Below, piece after piece: positions 8,854-18,600 of a stretch of DNA of 64,000 nt (positions are counted from its first letter, which is position 1; every line of letters starts with the position of its first letter). The DNA comes from Micromonospora craterilacus (GTDB lineage: Bacteria > Actinomycetota > Actinomycetes > Mycobacteriales > Micromonosporaceae): assembly GCF_003236315.1 (NCBI RefSeq), contig NZ_POTY01000008.1:1-64000 (forward strand), given 5' to 3'. The notes below the pieces were generated by a model that did no database searches, had not been told where the DNA came from, and was given only the letters and a program-made list of their open reading frames with translations. Both the position numbers and the translations under genes were made by a program.

Positions 8854-9447
8854 ATGACCGAAGTGCATTCCGCTGGACAAGACGACGAGCCCGGCCGGGA
8901 CGGTATTGGGCACTCCGGCACGGTGGTGGTGGTCGGGCCGGACGGCCGGCCGGTCGGCACCGTGCAGACCGACGACGGGCCCGGCGAGGACCCGGCGCGC
9001 CTGGTCGAGCAGCCGGCCAAGGTGATGCGGATCGGCAGCATGATCAAGCAGCTGCTGGAGGAGGTCAAGGCGGCCCCGCTGGACGACGCCAGCCGGCACC
9101 GGATGCGGGAGATCCACGAGCGGTCGATCGTCGAGCTGAAGGAGGGGCTGGCTCCCGAACTGCGCGAGGAACTGGAGCGGATCTCCCTGCCCTTCAACGA
9201 GGACCAGGCGCCCAGCGAGGGTGAGCTGCGGATCGCCCACGCCCAGCTGGTCGGCTGGCTGGAGGGGCTGTTCCACGGCATCCAGGCCGCGCTGGTCGCC
9301 CAGCAGATGGCGGCTCGGGTGCAGCTGGAGCAGATGCGGTCCGGCCGACAGGCGCTGCCCAGCGGGCCGGCCGGGGCGGTGCTGCCGGGGATGCCCGGCA
9401 TCGCTCAGCCGGGCGGCGAGGGGCACAGCACCGGCCAGTACCTCTGA
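8854..9447 (+). CDS. bpa: Bacterial proteasome activator
   Basis: A 197-residue acidic, helical protein matching Bpa/PafE (Rv3780-type), the ATP-independent ring activator that opens the 20S proteasome gate. The conserved central helices are visible: RLVEQPAKVMRIGSMIKQLL, RMREIHERSIVELKEGL and ELRIAHAQLVGWLEGLF, and the extreme C-terminus is GQYL, the gate-opening tail that inserts between alpha subunits. Start at 8854 fits a TAAAGA element at 8840 with eight bases between (leaderless); ATG 8845 would add three residues. Proteasome genes themselves are outside the window. Confidence 0.9.
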   Translation: MTEVHSAGQDDEPGRDGIGHSGTVVVVGPDGRPVGTVQTDDGPGEDPARLVEQPAKVMRIGSMIKQLLEEVKAAPLDDASRHRMREIHERSIVELKEGLAPELREELERISLPFNEDQAPSEGELRIAHAQLVGWLEGLFHGIQAALVAQQMAARVQLEQMRSGRQALPSGPAGAVLPGMPGIAQPGGEGHSTGQYL

Positions 9448-9513
9448 CCTCGGCTCGGCGTGCGGCGCGCAGCTGACGGTCCGCACGCCGGCCGGGTCAC
9501 CGGCCGCGCCGGC

Positions 9514-10326
9514 TCAGTCCGCCCCGAAGACCTTCTCCAGGTACGCCGCCACGCCGTCGGTGGAGTTCGCCGAGGTGACCTCGTCGGCGATCGCCAGCAA
9601 GGCGGGGTGTGCGTTGGCCACCGCCACCCCCCGCCCGGCCCAGGTCAGCATCGGCACGTCGTTGGGCATGTCGCCGAAGGCCAGCACGTCGGTCGCGGCG
9701 ATGCCGATCCGGTGGCAGTACCAGGCCAGCCCGGCCGCCTTCGTCACGCCGGCCGCCGAGATCTCCACCAGCCCGGAATGCGAGGAGTGGGTGGCCTCCG
9801 CCAACCCGGCGAGGGCAGCGGCGACCAACTGGGTGAACTGGTCCGGGTCCTGCTCGCCGGCGCGGGCCAGCACCTTCACCGCCGGCACCGACAGCAGTTC
9901 CTCTGGGGTCTCCACGACCCGGATCGCGGTGTTGTCGGCGTCCCAGCGCAGCGGATAGTGCGTCTCGTGCCGCATCTGCCGGCTGTCCACGATCTCCACG
10001 GCGAGGCTCACCCCGGGTATCTCGGCCCGTAGCCGACGGGCCACCTCGGCGAGCAGCTCCGGGGCCAGCGGGTCGGCCCGCAGCACCTCGTCGTTGACCG
10101 GGTCGTAGACCACCGCGCCGTTGGCGCAGACCGCCGGCAGTGGCTCGGCCAGCTGGTCGTACACCAGTTTGAGCCAGCGGATCGGTCTGCCGGTGACCAG
10201 CACGACCGGCGTGCCCCGGTCGCTGATCCGGGTCAGTACGGCCGCGGTGTGGGCGCTGAGCGTCCGGTCGTCGCGGAGCAGCGTGCCGTCGATGTCGGTG
10301 GCGATCAGGTGTGGCGTCGCGTCCAT
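9514..10326 (-). CDS. Cof-type HAD phosphatase, second of a tandem pair
   Basis: A 270-residue haloacid-dehalogenase phosphatase. Motif I is IATDIDGTLL, motif II VLVTGRP, motif III the Lys in AVKVLA, and motif IV AFGDMPNDVPML, the subclass IIB pattern of sugar-phosphate phosphatases. Its ATG shares one base with the upstream TGA (TGATG), so it is translationally coupled to its paralogue at 10326-11147. Cytoplasmic. The substrate cannot be assigned. Confidence 0.85.
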   Translation of the reverse strand: MDATPHLIATDIDGTLLRDDRTLSAHTAAVLTRISDRGTPVVLVTGRPIRWLKLVYDQLAEPLPAVCANGAVVYDPVNDEVLRADPLAPELLAEVARRLRAEIPGVSLAVEIVDSRQMRHETHYPLRWDADNTAIRVVETPEELLSVPAVKVLARAGEQDPDQFTQLVAAALAGLAEATHSSHSGLVEISAAGVTKAAGLAWYCHRIGIAATDVLAFGDMPNDVPMLTWAGRGVAVANAHPALLAIADEVTSANSTDGVAAYLEKVFGAD

Positions 10327-11147
10327 CACCTGGACAGTAGCCGGTCGAGGTAGATCGCCACCCCGTCGTCGTCGTTGCGTAGGGTGACGTCGTCGGCGGC
10401 GGCGCGCAGCGTCGGGTGGGCGTTCGCGACCGCCACCCGGCCCCAGCCGGCCCACTCGAACATCGGCAGGTCGTTGGGCATGTCGCCGAAGACCAGCACC
10501 TCGGCCGGGTCGACCCCGAGACGCTGCGCGACCACGCTGAGCCCGGTCGCCTTGTCCACCCCGGGCGGGCAGATCTCGATGAAGCCGAGCCCGGCCTGGG
10601 TGAGGGTGGCGAGGTGCGGCGGGACGATCTCCCGGGCGGCGGCCAGCAACTCGTCGACGTGGTGGTCGGCGGTCCGCGCGAACGCCTTGATCACGTCGCC
10701 AGCGAGGCACTCGTCGCGGGTGCGTATCTCGAACCGGTCCTGGTACGGCCAGGCCGGGTGGTAGTCGCCCCAGAGCGGGGCGTCGTGCTCGTCGGACGCC
10801 TCGACCATGACCGTCAGCGGACCGACCGTGGCCTCCAGGTCGGCCAGCAGGACGGCCAGCATCTCGCTGGAGAGGCGCTCGTCGCGCAGTACCACCGGTC
10901 CGGCCGGGTCGCTCTGGTCGACCACTCGGCCGCCGCCGGCCATCACCAGGAAGTCCGCGGCACGGATGTCGTTGCGGGTCAGCTCGGTGAGCCGGGGACC
11001 GCGACCGGTGGCCCCGACCACCGGGATCCCGGCCGCGCGGACCCGGTCGAGAACCTCATGGGTGTACGCCGAGACGGTGTCGTCGCTGCGGACGAGCGTC
11101 CCGTCGAGGTCGGTGGCGATCAGCTTGGGCAGGCCCGGGCGGTTCAT
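10326..11147 (-). CDS. Cof-type HAD phosphatase, first of a tandem pair
   Basis: A 273-residue paralogue of the following gene, with IATDLDGTLV (motif I), VVGATGRGPRL (motif II) and VFGDMPNDLPMFEWAG (motif IV). Differences cluster in the cap domain (LWGDYHPAWPYQDRFEIRT), suggesting that the two copies dephosphorylate different substrates. The start at 11147 has the strongest ribosome site in the area, AGGAGGA five bases upstream. The two genes form a coupled operon. About 240 bases upstream hold no gene. Confidence 0.85.
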   Translation of the reverse strand: MNRPGLPKLIATDLDGTLVRSDDTVSAYTHEVLDRVRAAGIPVVGATGRGPRLTELTRNDIRAADFLVMAGGGRVVDQSDPAGPVVLRDERLSSEMLAVLLADLEATVGPLTVMVEASDEHDAPLWGDYHPAWPYQDRFEIRTRDECLAGDVIKAFARTADHHVDELLAAAREIVPPHLATLTQAGLGFIEICPPGVDKATGLSVVAQRLGVDPAEVLVFGDMPNDLPMFEWAGWGRVAVANAHPTLRAAADDVTLRNDDDGVAIYLDRLLSR

Positions 11148-11388
11148 CGTTCCTCCTTCGCCCGCCGCCGTCGCGGCCAGCCGTACCGGTCGTCGATTCG
11201 CGACCCGGCGTGACGGCGGGCAGCAACCGTACCTCGCGGAACGGGTCGCAACCATGGCTTCCAGGCGAATCGGGTGCCAACGGACGGCGCACCGGAGATG
11301 ACCCGACCACCGGGCCGGACCCCGGCGGCCGGACGGCCGGCGCGAACTCGGCGGCTGGGCGGGCGGGCCCAGGGCGGCCGCGGCCGGC

Positions 11389-12129
11389 TCAGCTGGGTGG
11401 CACCTCACGAGCGAACGGGATCGTCGGGGTGACGGTGATGTCGGCCGGTTGGCGTCCCTCGCCCCGTTCGGTGTCCTCGGCGTGGCGGCGGGCCCGCCGT
11501 CGCGGTTCGTCCGACTCTGCCGGAGAACCGCCCGGCTCGGCCGGTGACCCGGCGGGCTCGGTCCCGATCCGGACGAGCGCGGCGGCGAACAGCAGGATGG
11601 CGGCGAAGGCCATCACCAGCCCCCGCCCGTGCTCGACCTCGAAGCCGATATCGCTGGAGTAGAACATGCCCCGCCCGGCCGTGTCCTCGAGCGACGACAC
11701 GGTCGCCGCGAGCAGCGCGAGCACGCCGACGGCGAGCGCCATGCCGGCCACCCGGGCGTTGGTCCGCGCGGCAGCGGTGCCCCACATCGCAAGGGCCACC
11801 GCACAGCCGAGGGCGAGCAGGCCGACCAGGTAACCGGTGCCCAACCCGCCGATCTCGGCCACCCCGCTGGACAGTTCGAGCGGAGTCCCCGGTTCTGGAC
11901 CGCTGTTGGGGATGGTCATCGTCGACCACTCGCCGAGCAGCGAGGCCAGCGCCGCCGCGGCACCGAGCCCGGCCAGCAGCATCGGCACCCGCCGGTCCCG
12001 GCCGAGGCCGGACAGGACCCGACGGAGCCGGCCGGCGGCGGGCGACTCGTCCTCCTCCGTGCCCCACTCGACGATGCTGGGGCCGTCGGACCGGTCGTCC
12101 TGACGGGGGATGGGGAGATCGTGGGTCAT
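11389..12129 (-). CDS. Four-helix integral membrane protein of unknown function
   Basis: A 246-residue protein with an acidic cytoplasmic N-terminus, four likely membrane segments (about residues 48-65, 98-118, 125-147 and 170-190) and a charged C-terminal tail rich in Arg, Glu and Pro. An extracellular loop carries EWSTMTIPNSGPEPG. I do not recognise a family. It is monocistronic and divergent from the OsmC gene. Confidence 0.6.
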   Translation of the reverse strand: MTHDLPIPRQDDRSDGPSIVEWGTEEDESPAAGRLRRVLSGLGRDRRVPMLLAGLGAAAALASLLGEWSTMTIPNSGPEPGTPLELSSGVAEIGGLGTGYLVGLLALGCAVALAMWGTAAARTNARVAGMALAVGVLALLAATVSSLEDTAGRGMFYSSDIGFEVEHGRGLVMAFAAILLFAAALVRIGTEPAGSPAEPGGSPAESDEPRRRARRHAEDTERGEGRQPADITVTPTIPFAREVPPS

Positions 12130-12291
12130 CGCTCGCCCTCTCCTCGTGGCCGGGAGGCCGCTCGCCCACCGGCCGCGGGTGCGGATCCGTGTCGAATCAT
12201 GGCACAGCCGGATCTCTCCGCCGGGAAAGGTGGATGCGCGGGCCGTGCCGGTCGGTCGCCTGCTGGCGCCCGGTGGACTAGCGTCAGGTGT

Positions 12292-12723
12292 ATGCCTATC
12301 CGTACCGCTTCCGCACGCTGGCAGGGCAACCTCACCGAGGGGTCCGGCACGGTCCGCACCGGCAAGGGCGGGCTACAGGGGAACTACTCCTTCAAGTCCC
12401 GCTTCGAGGAGGGAGAGGGCACCAACCCCGAGGAGTTGATCGGCGCCGCGCACGCCGGCTGCTTCTCGATGGCCTTCTCCAAGGCCCTCGCTGACGCCGG
12501 CACCACGGCGACCTCGGTGGAGACCACCGCGAAGGTGCACTTCGACAAGACCGACGCCGGCATGACCGTCACCCGGATCGACCTGGAAACCGTCGGTGAC
12601 GTGCCCGGCATCGACGAGGCGCAGTTCGCCAAGCTGGCCGAGACGGCCAAGCAGAACTGCCCGATCTCCCGCCTGCTCTCGCCCGGCGCAGAGATCACCC
12701 TCACCGCCCGCCTCACCTCCTGA
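12292..12723 (+). CDS. OsmC family peroxiredoxin
   Basis: A 143-residue OsmC/Ohr-like protein that reduces organic hydroperoxides. Both redox cysteines are present: AAHAGCFSMAFS around residue 57 and KQNCPISRLL around residue 123, with the typical catalytic Arg and Glu region SRFEEGEGTNPEELIGA. Closest in style to OsmC (LB3/YhfA-like) rather than Ohr. Start ATG follows a TAGCGT element by seven bases, a leaderless promoter, with no ribosome site. Involved in oxidative or osmotic stress defence in the cytoplasm. Confidence 0.9.
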   Translation: MPIRTASARWQGNLTEGSGTVRTGKGGLQGNYSFKSRFEEGEGTNPEELIGAAHAGCFSMAFSKALADAGTTATSVETTAKVHFDKTDAGMTVTRIDLETVGDVPGIDEAQFAKLAETAKQNCPISRLLSPGAEITLTARLTS

Positions 12724-12743
12724 CCCGCTCCCGAACCCGCGTC

Positions 12744-12811
12744 GATCTTTCGCTTCCGGTTGCCGATATGCGGCTTCCATGCCTCTTCGCAGCGGCCGGA
12801 AGTGCAAGATC
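12744..12811. repeat. Imperfect inverted repeat with GATCTTGCACTT-type arms
   Basis: Arms at 12744-12759 and 12796-12811 match in 14 of 16 positions and flank 36 bases. They fill the gap between the OsmC stop and the metallopeptidase gene. Similar aagtgcaagatcgc-type intergenic pieces recur in Micromonospora genomes as I recall them, so it may be a small dispersed element; only one copy is seen here. It may also act as terminator. Confidence 0.5.
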
Positions 12812-12838
12812 GCGGGTTGGGTGGGGAAGAATGGTCCC

Positions 12839-13189
12839 GTGGCGGTCGAGATGGAGCGTGCGCGGTTCGAGGAGTTGGTGGGGGAGGCGCTGGACGAGGT
12901 TCCGGAGGAACTGCTGGCGTTGATGAACAACGTGGTGATCCTGGTGGAGGACGATCCACCGCCCGGGGAGAACCTGCTCGGCCTCTACGAGGGGCACGCG
13001 TTGACCGCCCGGGGCTGGGATTATGCCGGTGTCCTGCCGGACCGCATCCTGATCTACCGCAACCCCATCCTGCGCATCTGCGAGTCCGACGAGGACGTCA
13101 TCGACGAGGTGGCGGTGACCGTGGTGCACGAGATCGCCCACCACTTCGGCATCGACGATGCGCGCCTGCACGAGCTGGGCTGGGGCTGA
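12839..13189 (+). CDS. Small zincin metallopeptidase family protein
   Basis: A 116-residue protein of the short actinobacterial zincin family (PF06262-like). The zinc motif HEIAHHFGIDD spans residues 97-107, giving His97, His101 and Asp107 as ligands with Glu98 as catalytic base, the met-zincin-like HExxHxxxxxD form. GTG at 12839 is preferred because GGGGAAG lies about ten bases upstream and the product then starts VAVEMERARFEELV as in relatives; ATG at 12851 is the alternative. Substrate unknown. Cytoplasmic. Confidence 0.8.
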   Translation: MAVEMERARFEELVGEALDEVPEELLALMNNVVILVEDDPPPGENLLGLYEGHALTARGWDYAGVLPDRILIYRNPILRICESDEDVIDEVAVTVVHEIAHHFGIDDARLHELGWG

Positions 13190-13217
13190 CCCGCCGGCTG
13201 CCGGTCGGCCGGGGCGT

Positions 13218-14174
13218 TCAGCTCAGCTCGCCGGACCGCAGCCGGGCGAGCCAGGCGGCGGCGTCCGCGTAGTCGGCGTCGGAGAGACCGGCCGGGGCGG
13301 GCACCGGGCGGTCGCCCGTCACACCGTTCCAGCGGTGCCGGGGATACGAGCCGAGGAAGCGTACGTCGGCGCAGACCCGGCGCAGCCCCTGCAACGCCTC
13401 ACCGAGCCGCGCACCGGCCACGTGGCCGGTGCAGTCGAGGAAGAAGACGTACCGGCCGAGTGCCTCACCGGTCGGCCGCGACTCGATCCGGGTCAGGTTG
13501 ACGCCACGGACCGCGAGTTCCATCAGCACGGACAGCAGCGCGCCGACCCGGTCGTGCGCGATGTACACGGCGAGGGAGGTCACGTCGTCGCCGGTGGGTG
13601 GCGGTGGCGGACCCGGCCGGGACAGCAGGGCGAAGCGGGTCACCGCGTCGGGGTGGTCGGCGATCTTGTCGGCCAGCACGGCGAGCCGGTGCCGGGTCGC
13701 GCCGATGGGGGCGCAGATCGCCGCGTCGTACTCGCCGGTGGCCGCGCCGGCCGCTGCCGCGCCGTTGGAGAGTACGTCGACCACGACCGCGTCGGGCAGG
13801 TGCGCCCGCAACCAGCCCCGGCACTGGGTGGACGCCTGGGGATGGGCAGCGACGCTGCGCACCACTGACAGGGTGGTCCCCGGACGCGCGCCGAGGACGA
13901 ACTCCACCGGCAGGATCACCTCGCGGGTGATCACCAGCGGGTCCCCCTCGGCCAGCTCGTCGAGGGTCACCCCGACCGCGCCCCCGATCGAGTTCTCCAG
14001 CGGCACCAGCGCGGCGTCGGCATCACCGGCGCGTACCGCCTCCAGGGCCTCGCCGACGCTGCGGGCCGGCGTACGAGTGCCCCGCTCGGCGGCCGGCACG
14101 GTACGCAGCGCCTGCTCGGCGAAGGTGCCCTCGGGCCCGAGGTAGACGAAACGGGTCGGCGGCGTTCCCGGCAT
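13218..14174 (-). CDS. pheA: Prephenate dehydratase
   Basis: A 318-residue monofunctional prephenate dehydratase converting prephenate to phenylpyruvate in phenylalanine synthesis. The PDT domain shows FVYLGPEGTFAEQAL at the start, ALVPLENSIGGAVGVT, and the catalytic TRFALLSR. The C-terminal ACT domain has the phenylalanine-binding motifs GALLSVLMELAVRGVNLTRIESRP and YVFFLDC, so feedback inhibition by Phe is expected. ATG 14174 stands seven bases after TAGGCT on the minus strand, a leaderless promoter. A 40-residue C-terminal extension beyond the ACT domain is unusual only in being lineage-variable. Confidence 0.93.
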   Translation of the reverse strand: MPGTPPTRFVYLGPEGTFAEQALRTVPAAERGTRTPARSVGEALEAVRAGDADAALVPLENSIGGAVGVTLDELAEGDPLVITREVILPVEFVLGARPGTTLSVVRSVAAHPQASTQCRGWLRAHLPDAVVVDVLSNGAAAAGAATGEYDAAICAPIGATRHRLAVLADKIADHPDAVTRFALLSRPGPPPPPTGDDVTSLAVYIAHDRVGALLSVLMELAVRGVNLTRIESRPTGEALGRYVFFLDCTGHVAGARLGEALQGLRRVCADVRFLGSYPRHRWNGVTGDRPVPAPAGLSDADYADAAAWLARLRSGELS

Positions 14175-14184
14175 GGCGCCCAGC

Positions 14185-14604
14185 CTACGCACCCGGCGTC
14201 GGCGTGGGAGTCGATGGCGTCGGTGTGGGGGTCGTCGGCGTCGGTAGGGGCACCGTTGGCACCGGTACGTTGACCGCGCCGTCGTCGCCGCAGGCCAGCG
14301 TCCGGATTCCGGTCGGGCCGGCCACCCGTACCTCGACCGAGCACACGTCGGTGCCGGCGGTGACCAGGCGCAGGGTGCCGGCCTGGTCACGGGTGACCAC
14401 CTGTAGCGGCTCGTACCCGGTCACGTCGAGGACCGTGAAGTGCCAGTCGGCGGCGCACAGGGGACCGGTGCGGACGCGAACCTTCGCGTTGCGGGGGAGC
14501 AGTCCATTGCGGCCGCGGACCAGATCGACGATCCGTTGCTGCGACGGACTGCCGTGGCAGGCGCCCGCCACCAGTCCGGGATCGGCCGTCGGGGTGGGGG
14601 TGCT
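14185..14604 (-). pseudogene. Secreted-type Pro/Thr-rich protein truncated at its N-terminus
   Basis: The visible part is a compact domain with four cysteines (GACHGSPSQQ, GPLCAADWHF, TDVCSVEV, TLACGDDG) followed by a Pro-Thr repeat tail ending in TPTPTPGA. In frame upstream there is another Pro-Thr linker (STPTPTADPG), which implies an exported protein whose signal peptide should lie further upstream, but the sequence there runs straight into the AdnA fragment on the other strand. The only starts left are internal (GTG 14571). I read this as the 3' part of a gene cut at the break point near 14600. Family unknown. Confidence 0.55.
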
Positions 14605-14624
14605 GTCGGGCAGCCCGGCGACGG

Positions 14625-15542
14625 GTGGCGGCGGCGGAACTGGCCCGGCTGGCCGCCGCCGGCGTTTCCGGCGCGCATCCCGACGACTGGTGGGGGCTGC
14701 GGCCGCTGTCGGACGACCGGCCGCTGGTGGACGAGGGCGAGCCGGTCCGGGTCACCCCGTCGGCCATGGAGAGCGCGCTGCGGTGCAGCCTGCGCTGGCT
14801 GCTGGAACGGCACGGCGGCAGTGCGCCGGCCAGCGCGGCGCAGGGCGTCGGCAACCTGGTGCACGCGGCGGCGATGCTCGCCGAGGACGCCAGCACCGAC
14901 CGGGGCGCGCTGCTGGACTACGTGGCCGCCCGGTTCGACGCGATCGAGCTGGCCGCCCGCTGGATGGTGGGGCCGGAGCGGACCCGCGCCGAGGGGATGG
15001 TCGACAAGCTGCTGCGCTGGCTGGCCGCCAACCCGCGCCGGCTGCTCGCCATCGAGCACGAGTTCGCGGTACGCCTCGACGACCCGCGCCGGCCGGTCCA
15101 GCTGGCCGGCCGGGTGGACCGGCTGGAGGTGGACGCCGACGGCCGGCTGGTGGTGGTGGATCTGAAGACCGGCAAGTCAACCGCCGTGACCGAGCGTGAG
15201 GTGGCCGAGCACCCGCAACTGGGCGCGTACCAGGCGGCGGTGGAGGCGGGTGCCTTCGCCGAGTTCGGCGACGAGCCCGGCGGGGCGGCCCTGGTGCAGC
15301 TCGGTACCGGTGCGAAGGACGCGCGGGAACAGGCCCAGCCACCGGCCACCGACGGGCCCGAGGCCGGTTGGGCCACCGCGCTGGTCCGCCGCACCGCCGA
15401 TACGATGGCCGCTGCCACCTTCGCCGCGGTCGCCAACTCCAAGTGCCGGGTGTGCCCGGTGCGCACCAGCTGCCCGGTGTCCGGGCAGGGGCGGCAGGTC
15501 GTCGAGCCGCCGACCGTCCGTCGCCCGGAGCGCGAGGAGTGA
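14625..15542 (+). pseudogene. adnA: AdnA-like helicase-nuclease, C-terminal third only
   Basis: About 305 residues corresponding to the end of an approximately 1,050-residue AdnA. Present: the RecB-type nuclease core (LAGRVDRLEVDADG, then VVVDLKTGK with Asp and the catalytic Lys, then GAYQAAV) and the iron-sulfur cysteines (ALRCSLRW plus CRVCPVRTSC). Missing: Walker A, Walker B and all motor motifs, roughly 2.3 kb. There is no ribosome site or promoter at the apparent start. AdnA normally pairs with AdnB for double-strand-break end resection, so this allele would be inactive or at most a free nuclease domain. A real deletion or an assembly chimera are both possible. Confidence 0.8.
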
Positions 15543-15606
15543 GCGTGCGCGGTGAGGCGCGAGGAGTGCGCTGGCGAGCCCCGCAGTCGCGAACGAAGAG
15601 GGAACA
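15530..15606 (+). repeat. Direct repeat and recurrent intergenic element between adnA and adnB
   Basis: A 15-bp word (GCGCGAGGAGTG followed by A/C-GC) occurs at 15530-15544 across the adnA stop and again at 15557-15571. It is followed by GAGCCCCGCAGTCGCGAACGAAG, a string that I recall recurring between genes in Micromonosporaceae. The adnA stop codon lies in the first copy. Confidence 0.5.
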
Positions 15607-18600
15607 GTGACCCAGCCGGCCCTGTTCAACCCCGCCGCACCGGCGCCCCGGGCGGCCGACGCCGGTCCCCGGTACACCCCGGTGGAGCTGGCGAGGTTGC
15701 TGCGCCTGCCGGCACCCACCCGGGAGCAGGCGGCGATCATCGCCGCGCCGGTGGAGCCGCTGCTGGTGGTGGCGGGCGCGGGCTCGGGCAAGACCGAGAC
15801 GATGGCCGCCCGGGTGGTCTGGCTGGTGGCCAACTCGTACGTCCGGCCGGAGCAGGTGCTCGGCCTGACCTTCACCCGTAAGGCGGCCGGTGAGCTGGCC
15901 CACCGGGTGCGTACCCGGCTCGACCAGCTGGTCCGTCGACTCGGCCGGCGCGGGCGGGACCCGCTCGACGACCCGCTGGCCGGGGAGCCCACGGTGGCCA
16001 CCTACCACTCGTACGCCGGGCGGATCGTCACCGAGCACGGCCTGCGCGCCGGCTACGAACCCTCCACCCGGCTGCTCACCGAGGCGTCCCGCTGGCAGCT
16101 GGTCGACCTGATCGTGCGCAACTACGACGGGGACATGTCCGAGGTGGACCGGATGCCGAGCACCGTCACCGACGCGGTGCTGGCGCTCGCCGGCGAGCTG
16201 GACGAACACCTCGTCGACCCGGACGAGCTGGCCGCCTGGACCGGCCGGTTCTTCGCCGACGTGCAGTCCCGCCCGGGGCGGATCTACGCCGACGTACGCA
16301 AGGCCCTCGCGTTCCAGCAGACCCGGTTGAAGCTGCTGCCCCTGGTGCGCGCGTACGGCCGCCGGAAGGACGACTTCGAGGCGATGGACTTCGCCGATCA
16401 GCTCGCCCGGGCCGCCCGGGTGGCCCGGGACCATCCGGGCGTCGGCGAGATCGAGCGGAACCGTTACCGGGTGGTGCTGCTCGACGAGTACCAGGACACC
16501 AGCCACGCCCAGGTGGTGCTGCTCGGCGCGCTGTTCGGCGGCGGCCATCCGGTTACCGCCGTGGGCGACCCCTGCCAGTCCATCTACGGCTGGCGGGGGG
16601 CCAGCGCCGGCACCCTGGACCGCTTCCCGGCCGAGTTCGCCCGCACCGACGGCGAACCGGCGCAGGTGCTGGGGCTGACCACCAGCTGGCGCAACCGGCC
16701 GGAGATCCTGGCGGTGGCGAACGCGCTGGCCGCCCCGTTGCGGGCGGCCGGTGCCCGGGTGCCCGAGCTGCACGCCGCGCTCAGCGTCCGCGAGCCCATC
16801 CCGCACCGCAGCCCGCGCGGCGCCGCGGCCGGCACGGTGCACTGCGCGCTCCTGCCGACGCACGCCGACGAGGCCGACTGGATCGCCGACAGCGTGCTGG
16901 TCGCCTGGCAGGGGGCGGCCGGGATGCGCGGTGCGCTGCCCGAGCAGATCCCGGTCACCCGGCGCCCGACCACGGCGGTGCTGGTCCGGCTGCGCAGCCA
17001 GATCCCGGCGATCGCCGCCGCGTTGCGCGAGCGTGGGCTGCCGGTCGAGGTGGTGGGGCTGGGCGGCCTGCTGGACACCCCGGAGGTGCGCGACGTGGTG
17101 TGCACGCTGCGGGTGCTGGCCGACCCGACCGACGGCGCCGCGCTGCTGCGGTTGCTGACCGGTGCCCGGTGGCGGATCGGGCCCCGGGACCTGGTCGCCC
17201 TGCACCGTCGGGCCAGGGCCATCGCGGCGGCCCGCCGCCAGCTCGCCGACGACGGCACCCCGGAGATCACCCCGGATCGGCTCGACGAGGCGACTTTGGT
17301 CGAGGCGCTGGCCGACCTCGGGCCCGCCCAGACGTACTCGGCCGAGGGTTATCCGCGACTGCGCGCGTACGCCCGGGAGCTGGGCCTGCTCCGGTACCGG
17401 CTGGACCAGTCGTTGCCGGAACTGATCGCGGACGTGGAACGGACCACCGGCCTGGACGTGGAGGTGGCGGTGCGGGCCGGCCGGGACGGCGCCGGCGACG
17501 CCGGCCTGGCCCGGGGCCACCTGGACGCGCTGGGCGACGTGGCCGCCCGGTTCAGCGGGGAGACCCCGGGTGCCACGCTCGCCGGCTTCCTGGCCTATCT
17601 CGCCGCTGCCGAGGACGAGGAGCGTGGCCTGGCCCCGGGCGAGGTGGACGTGGTCGAGGGCGCGGTGCAGATCCTCACCGCGCACGCCGCCAAGGGACTG
17701 GAGTGGGACGTGGTCTCGGTGGCCGGGCTGAGCCGGGGAGTGTGGCCGGGGCCGGTGCGTAACTCCGACCACTGGCTCGGCGGGCTGGGCGTGCTGCCGT
17801 TCCCGCTGCGGGGCGACGCCGACGGGCTGCCCGAGTTGGCCCTGGCGGAGGCCGACGACCAGCGGGGCGTGGCCCGGGCGGTGGCGGACTTCACCGACGA
17901 CTGGCGGGCCCACGACGAGCGGGAGGAACGGCGGTTGGCGTACGTGGCGGTGACCCGTCCGCGCCGCCTGCTGCTCTGCTCCGGCCACTGGTGGGGGGAG
18001 GGCACCAAGCGACCGCGCGGGCCGTCGGCACTGCTGCGCGAGGTGCACGACGCGTGCCTGGACGCCGGGGACGGTCACCTGGTCGACGAGTGGGCGCCGG
18101 AACCAACGCCGGACGCGGTGAACCCGACCACCGAGGTGGTGTTGCGGGCCGAGTGGCCGGCGGACCCGCTCGGCGTACGCCGGCCGACGTTGACCGAGGC
18201 GGCGGCGCTGGTGCGCCGCTTCCTCACCGACGGTGACGAGGCCGCCGGGGGAGCCGACGCGACGGTGTCGGACCCGGAGGTGGCCCGGTGGCGGCGGGAG
18301 GCCGACCTGTTGCTGGCCGAGCGGGCGGAGCTGAGCCGGCTGTCCGGTCCGATCGACGTGGCGCTGCCCGAGCACCTGTCGGTGACGCAGCTGGTCGCGC
18401 TGCGCCGGGACCCGGCGGCGCTGGCCCGGGCACTGCGTCGTCCGCTGCCGTCCGAGCCCAACCCGTACGCCCGCCGGGGCACCGCGTTCCACGCCTGGCT
18501 GGAGCAGCGGTTCGGGGCGGACCGGCTCCTCGACACCGACGAGCTGCCCGGTGCGGCCGACGCCGACGCCGCGCCGGACGAGGCGTTGGTCGAGCTTCAG

